From an uncultured Christensenellaceae bacterium (lineage in GTDB: Bacteria > Bacillota > Clostridia > Christensenellales > Pumilibacteraceae): a stretch of 16,705 nt of DNA. Below, piece by piece: positions 1-6,599 of the stretch. The DNA lies in the NCBI GenBank assembly GCA_910587025.1, contig CAJUKR010000039.1:1-16705 (forward strand), in the 5' to 3' direction. The notes under the pieces are model-generated. The model did no database searches and was not told the DNA's origin. It saw only the letters and a program-made list of their open reading frames with translations. A program made the translations under genes and the position numbers. Numbering within the stretch: the stretch's first letter is position 1; the number at the start of each line of letters is the position of its first letter.

Positions 1-849
1 CCGCATTTTTCCCAGGCGGGCGAAAAAACGGTCGAGCATGCCGTCACGCTCGAACTCAAGACGATCGCGGACGTCGGACTTATAGGCTACCCCAACGTAG
101 GCAAGTCGACCATTCTTTCGGTAATAAGCGCGGCAAAGCCGAAGATCGCTTCATATCATTTCACGACGCTTTCGCCCAATCTCGGCATGGTTTCCGCGTA
201 TGACGATTCATTCGTCGTTGCGGATATTCCGGGGCTTATCGACGGCGCGAGCGACGGAGCCGGACTCGGTCACGATTTTTTAAGGCACATAGAACGGACG
301 AGACTTCTCGTGCACGTTATAGACGCGAGCGGTAGCGAGGGCAGGGATCCGGTCGAAGACTATAAGTCTATAAATAGGGAACTCGCAGGGTACGATCCCG
401 CGCTTGCGGACAAGCCGCAGATCGTCGTGCTTAACAAAGCCGATATGCTGACGGATTTTTCGGTCGCGGATAAAGTCAAAGCCGAATGCGGCCGCGACGT
501 TATACTCATGAGCGCGGCGGTTCACAGCGGCGTGGAAGAATTGATCAAGACCATGTATTTCGAGCTTAAGAAACTTCCCGAGGTCAGACCTCTCGAGTAT
601 GAGCCTTTCGAATTTGCGAAACCCGATAAGGAAGGTTTCGAGGTCGTAAGGACGGAAGACGGCTTCGAGGTGTTCGGCGGCATGATAGACGAACTTGCCC
701 GTAACGTCGTTCTCGACAACTATGACAGCATGCGGTATTTTCAGCGCCGTATAAAGGAAAGCGGCGTCGATAAAGCGCTCAGGAAAGCGGGCGCAAAGGA
801 CGGCGATACCGTCCGAATAATGGATGTTGAATTTGAATACTACGAATAA
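1..849 (+). CDS. obg: GTPase Obg/CgtA, 5'-truncated by the window edge
   Basis: The frame is open from base 1, so the glycine-rich N-terminal Obg fold lies outside the window and 282 residues remain. Visible G motifs, numbered from the first visible codon, are G1 GYPNVGKST (29-37), G3 DIPG (75-78), G4 NKAD (in IVVLNKADML) and G5 SAAV. The phrase ELKTIADVGLIGYPNVGKS is typical of Obg, as are the two Thr-Thr residues of FHFTTL-type switch I (here YHFTTLSPNLG). The C-terminal part with VVRTEDGFEVFGG, ending in VEFEYYE, is the Obg-specific OCT domain. Obg binds GTP/GDP and acts in 50S ribosome maturation and stress sensing (family knowledge). Its last 26 bases overlap the next gene, nadD–yqeK, so the two are probably translationally coupled. 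The identity is certain; only the N-terminus is unseen. Confidence 0.97.
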   Translation, partial: PHFSQAGEKTVEHAVTLELKTIADVGLIGYPNVGKSTILSVISAAKPKIASYHFTTLSPNLGMVSAYDDSFVVADIPGLIDGASDGAGLGHDFLRHIERTRLLVHVIDASGSEGRDPVEDYKSINRELAGYDPALADKPQIVVLNKADMLTDFSVADKVKAECGRDVILMSAAVHSGVEELIKTMYFELKKLPEVRPLEYEPFEFAKPDKEGFEVVRTEDGFEVFGGMIDELARNVVLDNYDSMRYFQRRIKESGVDKALRKAGAKDGDTVRIMDVEFEYYE

Positions 850-1963
850 GACAGTCATTTTCGGCGGCTCTTTCGATCCGGTCACGACCGCGCATATCGA
901 TATAGTCGAACGCCTTTCCGAACGTTTCGATAAAGTCATCGTAATGCCCTGCAAGGTTTCGCCTTTCAAAACGCATACGGGCGCGACGGCGGAACAAAGA
1001 CTGGAAATGCTGTCCGTTTCGTTGCGTGATTTGCCGAATACGGAAATATCGACTTTCGAGACAGATTCGGAAGGGACGAATTACACATATCTTACGCTCG
1101 AGGCTTTTGCGCGCGAAAATCTTTATTTCGCGATAGGAAGCGAGATGGTTGCGGAACTCGACAAATGGAAGCGTACCGACATCATCGGCGAGCTTGCGAC
1201 GCTGTATGTGATCCCGCGTCCGTCGTATCCGCTCGATTTCGAATCGACGGACAAGCTCCGCCGCGTCACGGGCGGGAGATACGAGATCGCCGATTTTGTC
1301 GGCAAAGACGGTTCGTCGTCGGAAGTCAGGATCTCGGTCGCGATGAACAGACCCGAAATGTTTTTGATCGGTGACGTCGCCGATTTTATATCGAAAAACG
1401 GTCTTTACGGCGAGTATAAGTATGTGAACGGCATTTATTCGACGTTCGGTATGAAGCAGAGCAGGATAGACCATTCGTTTTCCGCGGCCCTGTGCGGAGT
1501 CAGGCTCGCAAAACGGGCGTGCGTCGACACGGCGAAAGCCGCTACGGCGTTGCTGTTACACGACATCGGAAAGTATGTTACGAAAGAACAGGCCGAGGAT
1601 ATGGGCATAAAGTTCGACGGACGTATAGACGGGATGCCGCTATCCGTGCGTCACGCCGAGATCGGAGCCGAGATATTGATACAGTTGCTCGGCATGACCG
1701 ACCGAGATATTACGGAAGCCGTGCGATGGCATACTACGGGTAAGCCGGGTATGACGCCGCTCGAGAAGATAGTTTATCTTGCAGATTATATCGAGCCTTT
1801 GCGCGATTTCGACGGTGTGGAACGCCTTCGCGCCGAAACGGAAAAAAGCATAGACGACGGACTGCGCGCCGCGCTCGAAAACTCGGTCGGATACATTAAG
1901 GACGGAATATATAAGGCGACGGCGGACGCCTACGAATACTATTGCGAAAAGGAGAAGAAATAA
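824..1963 (+). CDS. nadD: Fused nicotinate-nucleotide adenylyltransferase (NadD) and YqeK-type HD hydrolase
   Basis: A 379-residue two-domain protein. Residues about 8-200 are NadD, which makes deamido-NAD from nicotinate mononucleotide and ATP. The signs are GGSFDPVTTAH (14-24), the T/HxGH nucleotidyltransferase motif; FAIGSEMVAELDKWKR (102-117); and SSSEVRISV (164-172), which stands for the usual ISSTxIR. The usual GH of TxGH reads AH here. Residues about 210-379 are a YqeK-type HD phosphohydrolase, a family that hydrolyses Ap4A symmetrically: H217, LLLHDIGK (243-250), H277, WHTTG (302-306) and LEKIVYLADYIEP (313-325). In Bacillus these are two adjacent genes; here they are one chain. The ATG at 824 lies inside obg and has no obvious Shine-Dalgarno, so start by coupling is likely; a TTG at 833 is an alternative. 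The stop TAA shares one base with the rsfS start. Confidence 0.93.
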   Translation: MLNLNTTNKTVIFGGSFDPVTTAHIDIVERLSERFDKVIVMPCKVSPFKTHTGATAEQRLEMLSVSLRDLPNTEISTFETDSEGTNYTYLTLEAFARENLYFAIGSEMVAELDKWKRTDIIGELATLYVIPRPSYPLDFESTDKLRRVTGGRYEIADFVGKDGSSSEVRISVAMNRPEMFLIGDVADFISKNGLYGEYKYVNGIYSTFGMKQSRIDHSFSAALCGVRLAKRACVDTAKAATALLLHDIGKYVTKEQAEDMGIKFDGRIDGMPLSVRHAEIGAEILIQLLGMTDRDITEAVRWHTTGKPGMTPLEKIVYLADYIEPLRDFDGVERLRAETEKSIDDGLRAALENSVGYIKDGIYKATADAYEYYCEKEKK

Positions 1964-2334
1964 TGAAATCAACGAAAAGCGACGCATACGCTCTTGCGAA
2001 AAAAATATCGACTGTTCTCGATGAGAAAAAAGCGCGCGACATAGTGATAATCGATCTGTCCGATAAATCTATCATCGCCGATTATTTCGTAATCGCGAGC
2101 GGACGTTCCACGACTGCGGTCAAATCGCTTGCCGATAACGTAGACGAAAAATTATCCAAAGAGGACGGCATAGAGCCTCTTCGCCGCGACGGTTTTTCCG
2201 AGGCGAAATGGATCGCCGTCGACTACGGCAGCGTGATACTTCACGTATTTCACGAAGAAACGCGGGAATACTATCATCTCGAACGGTTGTGGGTGGACGG
2301 CGCGAATTACGAAAAGTTCGGAGGTAACGACTGA
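1963..2334 (+). CDS. rsfS: Ribosomal silencing factor RsfS
   Basis: A 123-residue protein of the RsfS/DUF143 family. It binds uL14 on the 50S subunit and blocks subunit joining in slow growth (family knowledge). Sequence signs are the core IVIIDLSDKSIIADYFVIAS, then the C-terminal VDYGSVILHVFHEETREYYHLERLW ending in VDG, the usual LERLWxDA-type finish. I chose ATG 1963 over an upstream TTG at 1942, because AAGGAG (1949-1954) is correctly spaced before it and the new start overlaps the nadD stop as TAATGA. The gene sits in its usual place after nadD/yqeK. Its TGA overlaps the start of the next gene by one base, with GGAGGT at 2320-2325 serving that gene. Confidence 0.95.
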   Translation: MKSTKSDAYALAKKISTVLDEKKARDIVIIDLSDKSIIADYFVIASGRSTTAVKSLADNVDEKLSKEDGIEPLRRDGFSEAKWIAVDYGSVILHVFHEETREYYHLERLWVDGANYEKFGGND

Positions 2335-3263
2335 TGGAGTGGGAAGCCGAGCTTATTTTCGGATTGCAAAGAATGTCGAACGGGTTTACCGATGCCGTGT
2401 TTTCGATATTGACTTATCTCGGCGACGAACTTTGCGTCGTAGCCGTAATGGCGTTCGTATACTGGTGCGTATCGAAAAAAATAGGCTTTCGGTTTCTGAA
2501 CGTGTACTTTCTCAGCAGCGCGATCAACGTTATAATCAAAGCCGTCGTTTGCCGTCCGAGACCGTATAACGCCTATCCGGACAAAGTTACGTCCATAGGC
2601 GGCGACACCGGCGGATATTCGTTCCCGAGCGGACATACGAACAATATCGCGACGCTGAGCACTCTCGCGTGTCTGTCGTTTAAGGATAAACTCAAAGTTT
2701 TCCTTCCCGTCGGAATAGGCGTGACGCTTCTCGTCATGTTTACCCGTCTTTTCCTCGGTCAACATTATTTTACCGACGTTGTCGTTTCCGCCGCGCTCGC
2801 TTGCGGAATGGTGTTCCTTTTCAATTGGCTTTACGGTTTTCTCGGTGACAGGGAAGAACGTATCGGCTATGTCGGAGTGCCCGTTGCGGTCATATCCACG
2901 ATTCTTATCTGCCTTCTCCCCGTAGACGGAGAAACTCGCAAACATATACTTGAAATCACCGGCGTAATGGCGAGCGTGTACATAGGATACTATGTCGACA
3001 AAAAGTATATAGGTTTCAACGAGCGAGCCGATCTGAAGCAGAATATTCTCAAGTGCCTTATAGGCGTATCCGGCGCGGCGGCGATATATTTCGGGCTTCG
3101 CTTCGCTTTCATCTGGGATGATACCGTATATCTTCTTTACGGGTTCTTGCGTTTCTTCTTCCTCGGCGCATGGATGTCGTTGTTCGCGCCCATGATCTTC
3201 AAAAAACTCGGGCTCGAGCGGGAAACGGACGAAAAAATCGAAGAACGCACGCAAAACGATTGA
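2334..3263 (+). CDS. PAP2 superfamily membrane phosphatase
   Basis: A 309-residue polytopic membrane protein with the complete PAP2 lipid-phosphatase signature. Motif 1 is KAVVCRPRP (KxxxxxxRP), motif 2 is FPSGHT (PSGH) and motif 3 is TRLFLGQHYFTDV (S/TRxxxxxHxxxD, with Thr at the first position). Several hydrophobic segments precede and follow the motifs, and the tail after residue 290 is charged. Such enzymes dephosphorylate phosphatidylglycerol phosphate, phosphatidate or undecaprenyl pyrophosphate at the outer face of the membrane; the sequence does not say which. The length is greater than a minimal PAP2 protein because about 120 residues with extra membrane segments follow motif 3. ATG 2334 has an ideal GGAGGT site eight bases upstream. 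The stop codon overlaps the -35 box of the next promoter. Confidence 0.9.
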   Translation: MEWEAELIFGLQRMSNGFTDAVFSILTYLGDELCVVAVMAFVYWCVSKKIGFRFLNVYFLSSAINVIIKAVVCRPRPYNAYPDKVTSIGGDTGGYSFPSGHTNNIATLSTLACLSFKDKLKVFLPVGIGVTLLVMFTRLFLGQHYFTDVVVSAALACGMVFLFNWLYGFLGDREERIGYVGVPVAVISTILICLLPVDGETRKHILEITGVMASVYIGYYVDKKYIGFNERADLKQNILKCLIGVSGAAAIYFGLRFAFIWDDTVYLLYGFLRFFFLGAWMSLFAPMIFKKLGLERETDEKIEERTQND

Positions 3264-3292
3264 CAAGTATATCGTTTTCGGAGTAATATATT
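3260..3292 (+). promoter_or_regulatory. Sigma-A-type promoter for the riboswitch–ribU operon
   Basis: A perfect -35 hexamer TTGACA lies at 3260-3265, sharing bases with the stop codon of the PAP2 gene. A -10 candidate TAATAT is at 3284-3289 after an 18-base spacer; TATATT at 3287-3292 fits the consensus better, but with a 21-base spacer. Either would start RNA around 3295-3300, just before the riboswitch P1 stem at 3302. No terminator separates this from the upstream gene, so readthrough is also possible. Confidence 0.65.
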
Positions 3293-3300
3293 TACGTTAT

Positions 3301-3412
3301 AGCTTTAGGGGCGGGGTGAAATTCCTCACCGGCGGTTAAAGTCCGCGAAGTCGAAAGACCCGATGGGGTGGAATTCCCCGACCGACGGTAAAGTCCGGAT
3401 GATATAAAGCGT
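3301..3412 (+). ncRNA. FMN riboswitch aptamer (RFN element)
   Basis: The conserved RFN blocks appear in the right order: AGGGGCGGGGTGAAATTCC with TCACCGGCGGT, then AAAGTCCGCGA, the GGGGTGGAATTCCCC hairpin (3365-3379), and GACGGTAAAGTCCGGATGA (from 3384). P1 can form between GCTTTA (3302-3307) and TAAAGC (3405-3410), and another helix between GGTGA (3315-3319) and TCACC (3326-3330). This class binds flavin mononucleotide and turns off riboflavin synthesis or import genes when FMN is plentiful. The gene downstream is ribU, a classical target. Confidence 0.96.
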
Positions 3413-3450
3413 AATTTTCAGGCAAGCCTTAGGTGTTTGGAGATTTTCGA

Positions 3451-3482
3451 CCGCCCCTTGATTTTTAAGGAGCGGTTTTATT
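3451..3482 (+). promoter_or_regulatory. Riboswitch expression platform: hairpin hiding the ribU Shine-Dalgarno
   Basis: CCGCCCCTT (3451-3459) can pair with AAGGAGCGG (3467-3475), giving nine positions with one C/A mismatch around a seven-base loop. The second strand contains the ribU ribosome binding site AAGGAG (3467-3472). CCGCCCC (3451-3457) is also exactly complementary to GGGGCGG (3308-3314) at the start of the aptamer, so the two pairings exclude each other. The reading is that bound FMN keeps 3308-3314 in the aptamer and lets the hairpin cover the site. The hairpin is followed by TTTTATT, so some intrinsic termination is also possible. Confidence 0.75.
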
Positions 3483-4538
3483 ATGTCGGAAAACAACAAA
3501 GAGAAAAAGTTTTTCACTGCGAAAACAATGGCGACGCTGGCAATGCTTACGGCGGTCGGTTACGGACTGAGTTGGCTCGAGTTCCCCATCTTTCCGATGG
3601 CGGCGTTCTTGAAACTCGATTTCTCCAACATCGCGACGATGCTCGGCGGATATCTGTTCGGCGCGCCCGGCGCGATAGTAATCGAAGCTGTCAAGCAGCT
3701 TCTTATCTGGCCGACCAAATCGAGTACGGGCGGCGTTGGCGAGATTGCGAATTTCATTATGACCGTCGCGTTTGTTCTCGTGCCGAGCATTCTGTACAAG
3801 TTCAAAAAGGGCATACCTTGGGTCGGCATCGGTATGGGCATAGGTTGCGTATGCCAGGTCGTTGCGGCGCTTTTGTGCAACAGGTTTATCACATTCCCGC
3901 TTTTCGCGAAATATCTCGGCATGACGGCAGGCGAAGCGTTCGCGGGGCTTTGGCCTTTCGTACTCGCTTTCAATGCGATAAAAGCCGTATCGGTATCGAT
4001 ACTTACGTTTTTGCTTTACAAGCGTATGTCGAAAGCGCTTAAGTGGATGAGTATACAACATATAAAGCGCAAAACGCTTGCAAAGAACGGCGGCACGGTG
4101 TATAATATCGGTATGCATAAGATCGTCGAAACAACAAGCGCAGAAGAAACCGAAAATTTCGCCGCGGAACTTGCGTCCGGATTTATCGGCGGAGAAACGG
4201 TGCTTCTTTACGGCGATCTCGGCGCGGGAAAAACCGTATTCGCAAAAGGCGTGGCGAAAGCTCTCGGTGTAGTGAGCGACGTCAAGAGCCCGACGTTTAC
4301 GCTTTGTTGCCAGTATTCCGGCGAAAAACTCACGCTCGTACATATCGACGCTTACCGTCTCGGCAACGGCGCGGAAGCCGAGGCGTGCGGTCTGAACGAG
4401 AGGTGGGGGGACAAATCCGTCGTTACTCTCATCGAATGGCCGTCGCAGGTCGAAAGTATTTTGCCCGCGGATTGCATAAAGATCGAAATCACCCGTACGG
4501 GCGACAATACAAGGAAGATAGAAATCAATGGACAGTAA
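3483..4538 (+). CDS. ribU: Riboflavin ECF transporter S component RibU, reading in frame into TsaE
   Basis: Residues 1 to about 200 form a hydrophobic protein of the RibU/ECF substrate-binding type. After a short charged N-terminus comes TMATLAMLTAVGYGLSWLEF and then about six membrane segments, ending at a basic stretch (LLYKRMSKALKW). With the shared energizing module EcfA/EcfT, which is not in this window, RibU imports riboflavin; the FMN riboswitch upstream strongly supports this substrate. The gene has no stop where RibU normally ends. The frame continues through about 23 linker codons into a complete TsaE beginning at residue 211, giving a potential 351-residue fusion. Whether the fusion is made, or TsaE starts separately at 4113, cannot be decided from sequence alone. 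ATG 3483 has AAGGAG ten bases upstream, inside the regulatory hairpin. Confidence 0.88.
   Translation: MSENNKEKKFFTAKTMATLAMLTAVGYGLSWLEFPIFPMAAFLKLDFSNIATMLGGYLFGAPGAIVIEAVKQLLIWPTKSSTGGVGEIANFIMTVAFVLVPSILYKFKKGIPWVGIGMGIGCVCQVVAALLCNRFITFPLFAKYLGMTAGEAFAGLWPFVLAFNAIKAVSVSILTFLLYKRMSKALKWMSIQHIKRKTLAKNGGTVYNIGMHKIVETTSAEETENFAAELASGFIGGETVLLYGDLGAGKTVFAKGVAKALGVVSDVKSPTFTLCCQYSGEKLTLVHIDAYRLGNGAEAEACGLNERWGDKSVVTLIEWPSQVESILPADCIKIEITRTGDNTRKIEINGQ
4078..4106 (+). promoter_or_regulatory. Possible internal promoter for tsaE
   Basis: TTGCAA (4078-4083), a 17-base spacer and a perfect TATAAT (4101-4106) sit in the ribU–tsaE linker. A start about seven bases after the -10 would fall on the A of the tsaE ATG at 4113, giving a leaderless message. 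TATAAT also occurs inside other genes here (2531, 5112, 6921), so chance is a real alternative. The 17-base spacing and the location favour function. Confidence 0.45.
4113..4538 (+). CDS. tsaE: tRNA t6A synthesis ATPase TsaE
   Basis: From ATG 4113 the product is 141 residues, the normal TsaE length. Walker A is GDLGAGKT (34-41). SPTFTL (59-64), HIDAYRL (77-83) and IEWP (107-110) are the family's other hallmarks. TsaE is the ATPase that works with TsaB and TsaD to make N6-threonylcarbamoyladenosine at position 37 of ANN-reading tRNAs; tsaB lies two genes downstream. No Shine-Dalgarno precedes 4113, and the same frame is open back to ribU. TsaE is therefore made as the C-terminal part of a RibU fusion, from a leaderless RNA, or both. 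Its last 11 bases overlap yhbY. The identity is secure; the true N-terminus is not. Confidence 0.93.
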   Translation: MHKIVETTSAEETENFAAELASGFIGGETVLLYGDLGAGKTVFAKGVAKALGVVSDVKSPTFTLCCQYSGEKLTLVHIDAYRLGNGAEAEACGLNERWGDKSVVTLIEWPSQVESILPADCIKIEITRTGDNTRKIEINGQ

Positions 4539-4818
4539 ACAGAGGGCTGCGCTTAAAGGGCTTGCGTCCACTATGCCCGCGATATATCAGATCGGAAAAG
4601 GCGAACTTTCGGACAATCTCATTCGCGGACTGGACGACGCGCTTACCGCACGCGAGCTTATTAAGATCTCGGTGCTGAAAAACTGCGATTACTCGGCGGC
4701 GGATCTTATGCGCGTGCTCGAAATAAAATTGAAAGCGGAGGCGGTATGCGCTATCGGCAATAAGATCGTGCTTTACCGTTACAGCGACAAAGAAGGAATA
4801 AGGCATATAAAATTATGA
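4528..4818 (+). CDS. yhbY: YhbY family RNA-binding protein (CRM domain)
   Basis: A 96-residue single CRM domain, the usual size for YhbY. Diagnostic stretches are MDSKQRAALKGLA at the start, YQIGKGELSDNL with the GxxG-like loop, ARELIKISVLKNC in the middle and IGNKIVLYRYS near the end. YhbY associates with pre-50S ribosomal particles (family knowledge), which suits the ribosome-related genes around it. The ATG lies 11 bases inside tsaE, with AAGGA (4511-4515) somewhat far upstream, so coupling is likely. Its stop overlaps the tsaB start as ATGA. In Bacillus it neighbours yqeK/nadD, whereas here it sits between tsaE and tsaB. Confidence 0.92.
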   Translation: MDSKQRAALKGLASTMPAIYQIGKGELSDNLIRGLDDALTARELIKISVLKNCDYSAADLMRVLEIKLKAEAVCAIGNKIVLYRYSDKEGIRHIKL

Positions 4819-5471
4819 ACTATCTTGCGGTCGATACTGCGTCTAAAATATTGAAAGTCCTCGTTAGTTTCAACGGCAAACGCGAGTATTTTCAATGCGC
4901 GGATTTCAAAGCCGCATCAGTCAGTCTGATGCCCGAGGTCGACAGACTGATGAAAGCGTCCGGCGCGACTCTCGACGATATGGACTTTTTTGCCTGCGTT
5001 ACGGGTCCCGGATCGTTTACGGGGATACGTATAGGCATGGCGACGGTAAAAGCGTTCGCATACGTTACATCGAAGCCTGTCGTATCAGTCACCGCGCTCG
5101 AACTTCTCGCATATAATAACAGTGGCGAAGAAACGGCGCTTGCCGTGTGCGATGCGTCGAACGGTATGCGTTACGTCGCCGTATACGACGATAAAATGCG
5201 CATGATCATGCCGCCGCGATGTCTTTCTGCGGGAGAGCTTTCCGAGTTCGTCGAGACCGTAGACGAGCCGTACGGTATCTATACCGAAGCGGAGCTTGCG
5301 GACGAACTTCCTTCGGCAAAAGTGCCGGAGGACTTCGAAAAGGCTTTTGCGCTTGCGGTAGAACATAATTCGGCAGACGCGAAAAGCGGCAATGCCGTCG
5401 AGCCTTTGTATATTCGTAAGCCGCAGGCAGAGCGCGATCTCGAGGCAAAACATGCTACGCCGCGCGACTGA
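4815..5471 (+). CDS. tsaB: tRNA t6A synthesis scaffold protein TsaB
   Basis: A 218-residue protein of the TsaB (YeaZ) branch of the ASKHA fold. MNYLAVDTASK opens the first lobe, and VTGPGSFTGIRIG (62-74) is the family signature. TsaB is the non-catalytic partner that brings TsaD and TsaE together in t6A synthesis. The HSxxL-type position seen in many relatives reads as ASVSLMP here, compatible with its scaffold role. The start forms ATGA with the yhbY stop and the 3' end overlaps rimI by 20 bases. The order tsaE, (yhbY), tsaB, rimI follows the common bacterial cluster; tsaD is not seen in the window. Confidence 0.94.
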   Translation: MNYLAVDTASKILKVLVSFNGKREYFQCADFKAASVSLMPEVDRLMKASGATLDDMDFFACVTGPGSFTGIRIGMATVKAFAYVTSKPVVSVTALELLAYNNSGEETALAVCDASNGMRYVAVYDDKMRMIMPPRCLSAGELSEFVETVDEPYGIYTEAELADELPSAKVPEDFEKAFALAVEHNSADAKSGNAVEPLYIRKPQAERDLEAKHATPRD

Positions 5472-5871
5472 AGCCGATGCGTCGGCGGTATACCGACTGA
5501 TGCTCGAATGCGTCGATCCTCCATGGACGGAAGATTGCGTAAGAAGCACTGTCGTCGGAAAAAACAACGATTTTTTCGTTGTGACGGCAGGCGGCGAAAT
5601 AATAGCGTACGCGTGCGCCGAAAACGTGATAGACGAAGGTTGCATTACTTCGGTCGCGGTCAGTCCCGCGCACAGGGGAAAGGGGTATGCGAAAGCCCTG
5701 ATCGCCGAGATTGAAAAAGTCGGCGGCATGAAGAGTATTTATCTCGAAGTCGAAGAAACAAACGCTCCCGCGATAGGTCTGTATCTGTCTTGCGGATTCG
5801 AAAAGATAAGCGAAAGAAAAAAGTATTACGGAGATGCGAGCGCATATATTATGCGAAAGGAGCTTATCTGA
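5452..5871 (+). CDS. rimI: Ribosomal protein S18-alanine N-acetyltransferase RimI
   Basis: A 139-residue GNAT acetyltransferase. Motif A is VAVSPAHRGKGYAKALI, with acetyl-CoA-binding RGKGYA at 75-80; motif B is LEVEETNAPAIGLYLSCGFE (98-117); RKKYYGDASAYIM follows. RimI acetylates the N-terminal alanine of ribosomal protein bS18; the assignment rests mainly on position after tsaB plus overall similarity. I chose ATG 5452 (MLRRATEADA) because RimI proteins begin this way and a GAGG precedes it; a longer in-frame start upstream would add 20 residues with no family match. The 3' end carries AAAGGAG (5856-5862), the ribosome binding site of the next gene. Confidence 0.9.
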   Translation: MLRRATEADASAVYRLMLECVDPPWTEDCVRSTVVGKNNDFFVVTAGGEIIAYACAENVIDEGCITSVAVSPAHRGKGYAKALIAEIEKVGGMKSIYLEVEETNAPAIGLYLSCGFEKISERKKYYGDASAYIMRKELI

Positions 5872-6599
5872 ATAATCATGCAGACGGCATAAACGCCGTA
5901 TATCTCCGCGGCAGCGGAACTCCGTTATTGTTTTTGCACGGTTGGGGAGGTTGTATAGCTTCGTTCGGCGGCGCGATGAATTATTATTCGTTGCGCGGTT
6001 ACGGCGTTGCGGCGCTTGATTTTCCGCCCTTCGGCAAATCTCCCGAGCCTTCCGAGTGTTGGTCGCTCAAGGACTATACCGCGCTTACATTGTCCGTTAT
6101 GGATTCGCTCGGTATCGATAAAGCCGTTATTGTCGGACACAGCTTCGGAGGCAGAGTCGCGATTGACATTGCCGCGAAAACTGACAGAGCGGAAAAACTC
6201 GTTCTCGTTTCCGCGGCGGGGCTGACACCAAAGCGCGGACTTAAGTACAAACTTCGGCAACGCAGATTTCTCCGCAACAGGAAAAAGGGCAGGGACGTGA
6301 CGGCATACTATTCGTCCGATTACCTTGCAATGCCCGAACGCCTGCGCGGCGTATTCTCCCGTATAGTATCCGAAGATCTGTCCGACAGACTGCCGTTGGT
6401 GCGGTGTCCGACGCTCGTTGTATACGGAAGTCACGATACCGAAACGCCGCCTTATATGGCGAAGCGCATGTATAAAGAGATCAAAGACAGTCGCATTGTG
6501 CGGTTGGAAGGCGGTCATTTCGCTTATGCCGAGCGGCATACTGCGTTCATGACCGCGCTGGACAATTTTTTGCAGGAGAACAATGGAAGCAGTACTTGA
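5868..6599 (+). CDS. Alpha/beta-fold hydrolase, apparently starting at CTG
   Basis: A 243-residue serine hydrolase-type protein when read from CTG 5868. The oxyanion region is LFLHGWGG (21-28), the nucleophile elbow is GHSFGGR with Ser92, the acid is Asp190 in YGSHDTETP and the catalytic His217 lies in EGGHFAYAE. The substrate is unknown. Start choice: AAAGGAG at 5856-5862 is five bases before CTG 5868, which overlaps the rimI stop as CTGA, and the protein then begins NNHADGINAVYLRGSG, as relatives do. No in-frame ATG, GTG or TTG lies near; the nearest upstream option is TTG 5790, deep in rimI and without a good site. The gene overlaps murF by 17 bases. Confidence 0.88.
   Translation: MNNHADGINAVYLRGSGTPLLFLHGWGGCIASFGGAMNYYSLRGYGVAALDFPPFGKSPEPSECWSLKDYTALTLSVMDSLGIDKAVIVGHSFGGRVAIDIAAKTDRAEKLVLVSAAGLTPKRGLKYKLRQRRFLRNRKKGRDVTAYYSSDYLAMPERLRGVFSRIVSEDLSDRLPLVRCPTLVVYGSHDTETPPYMAKRMYKEIKDSRIVRLEGGHFAYAERHTAFMTALDNFLQENNGSST

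Noticed and set aside
1942..1962. A TTG start at 1942 adding seven residues to RsfS.
   Set aside because: The ATG at 1963 has AAGGAG at good spacing and yields the normal N-terminus; the extra residues would overlap the end of nadD–yqeK.
2307..4571. Two long minus-strand frames (2307-3266 and 3465-4571).
   Set aside because: Both lie opposite clear genes (PAP2 phosphatase, ribU–tsaE) and encode Arg/His-rich sequence without recognisable motifs.
5790..5867. A TTG start at 5790 for the alpha/beta hydrolase.
   Set aside because: It would lie 82 bases inside rimI, has no clear ribosome binding site and adds a basic stretch unlike the family. CTG 5868 fits better.
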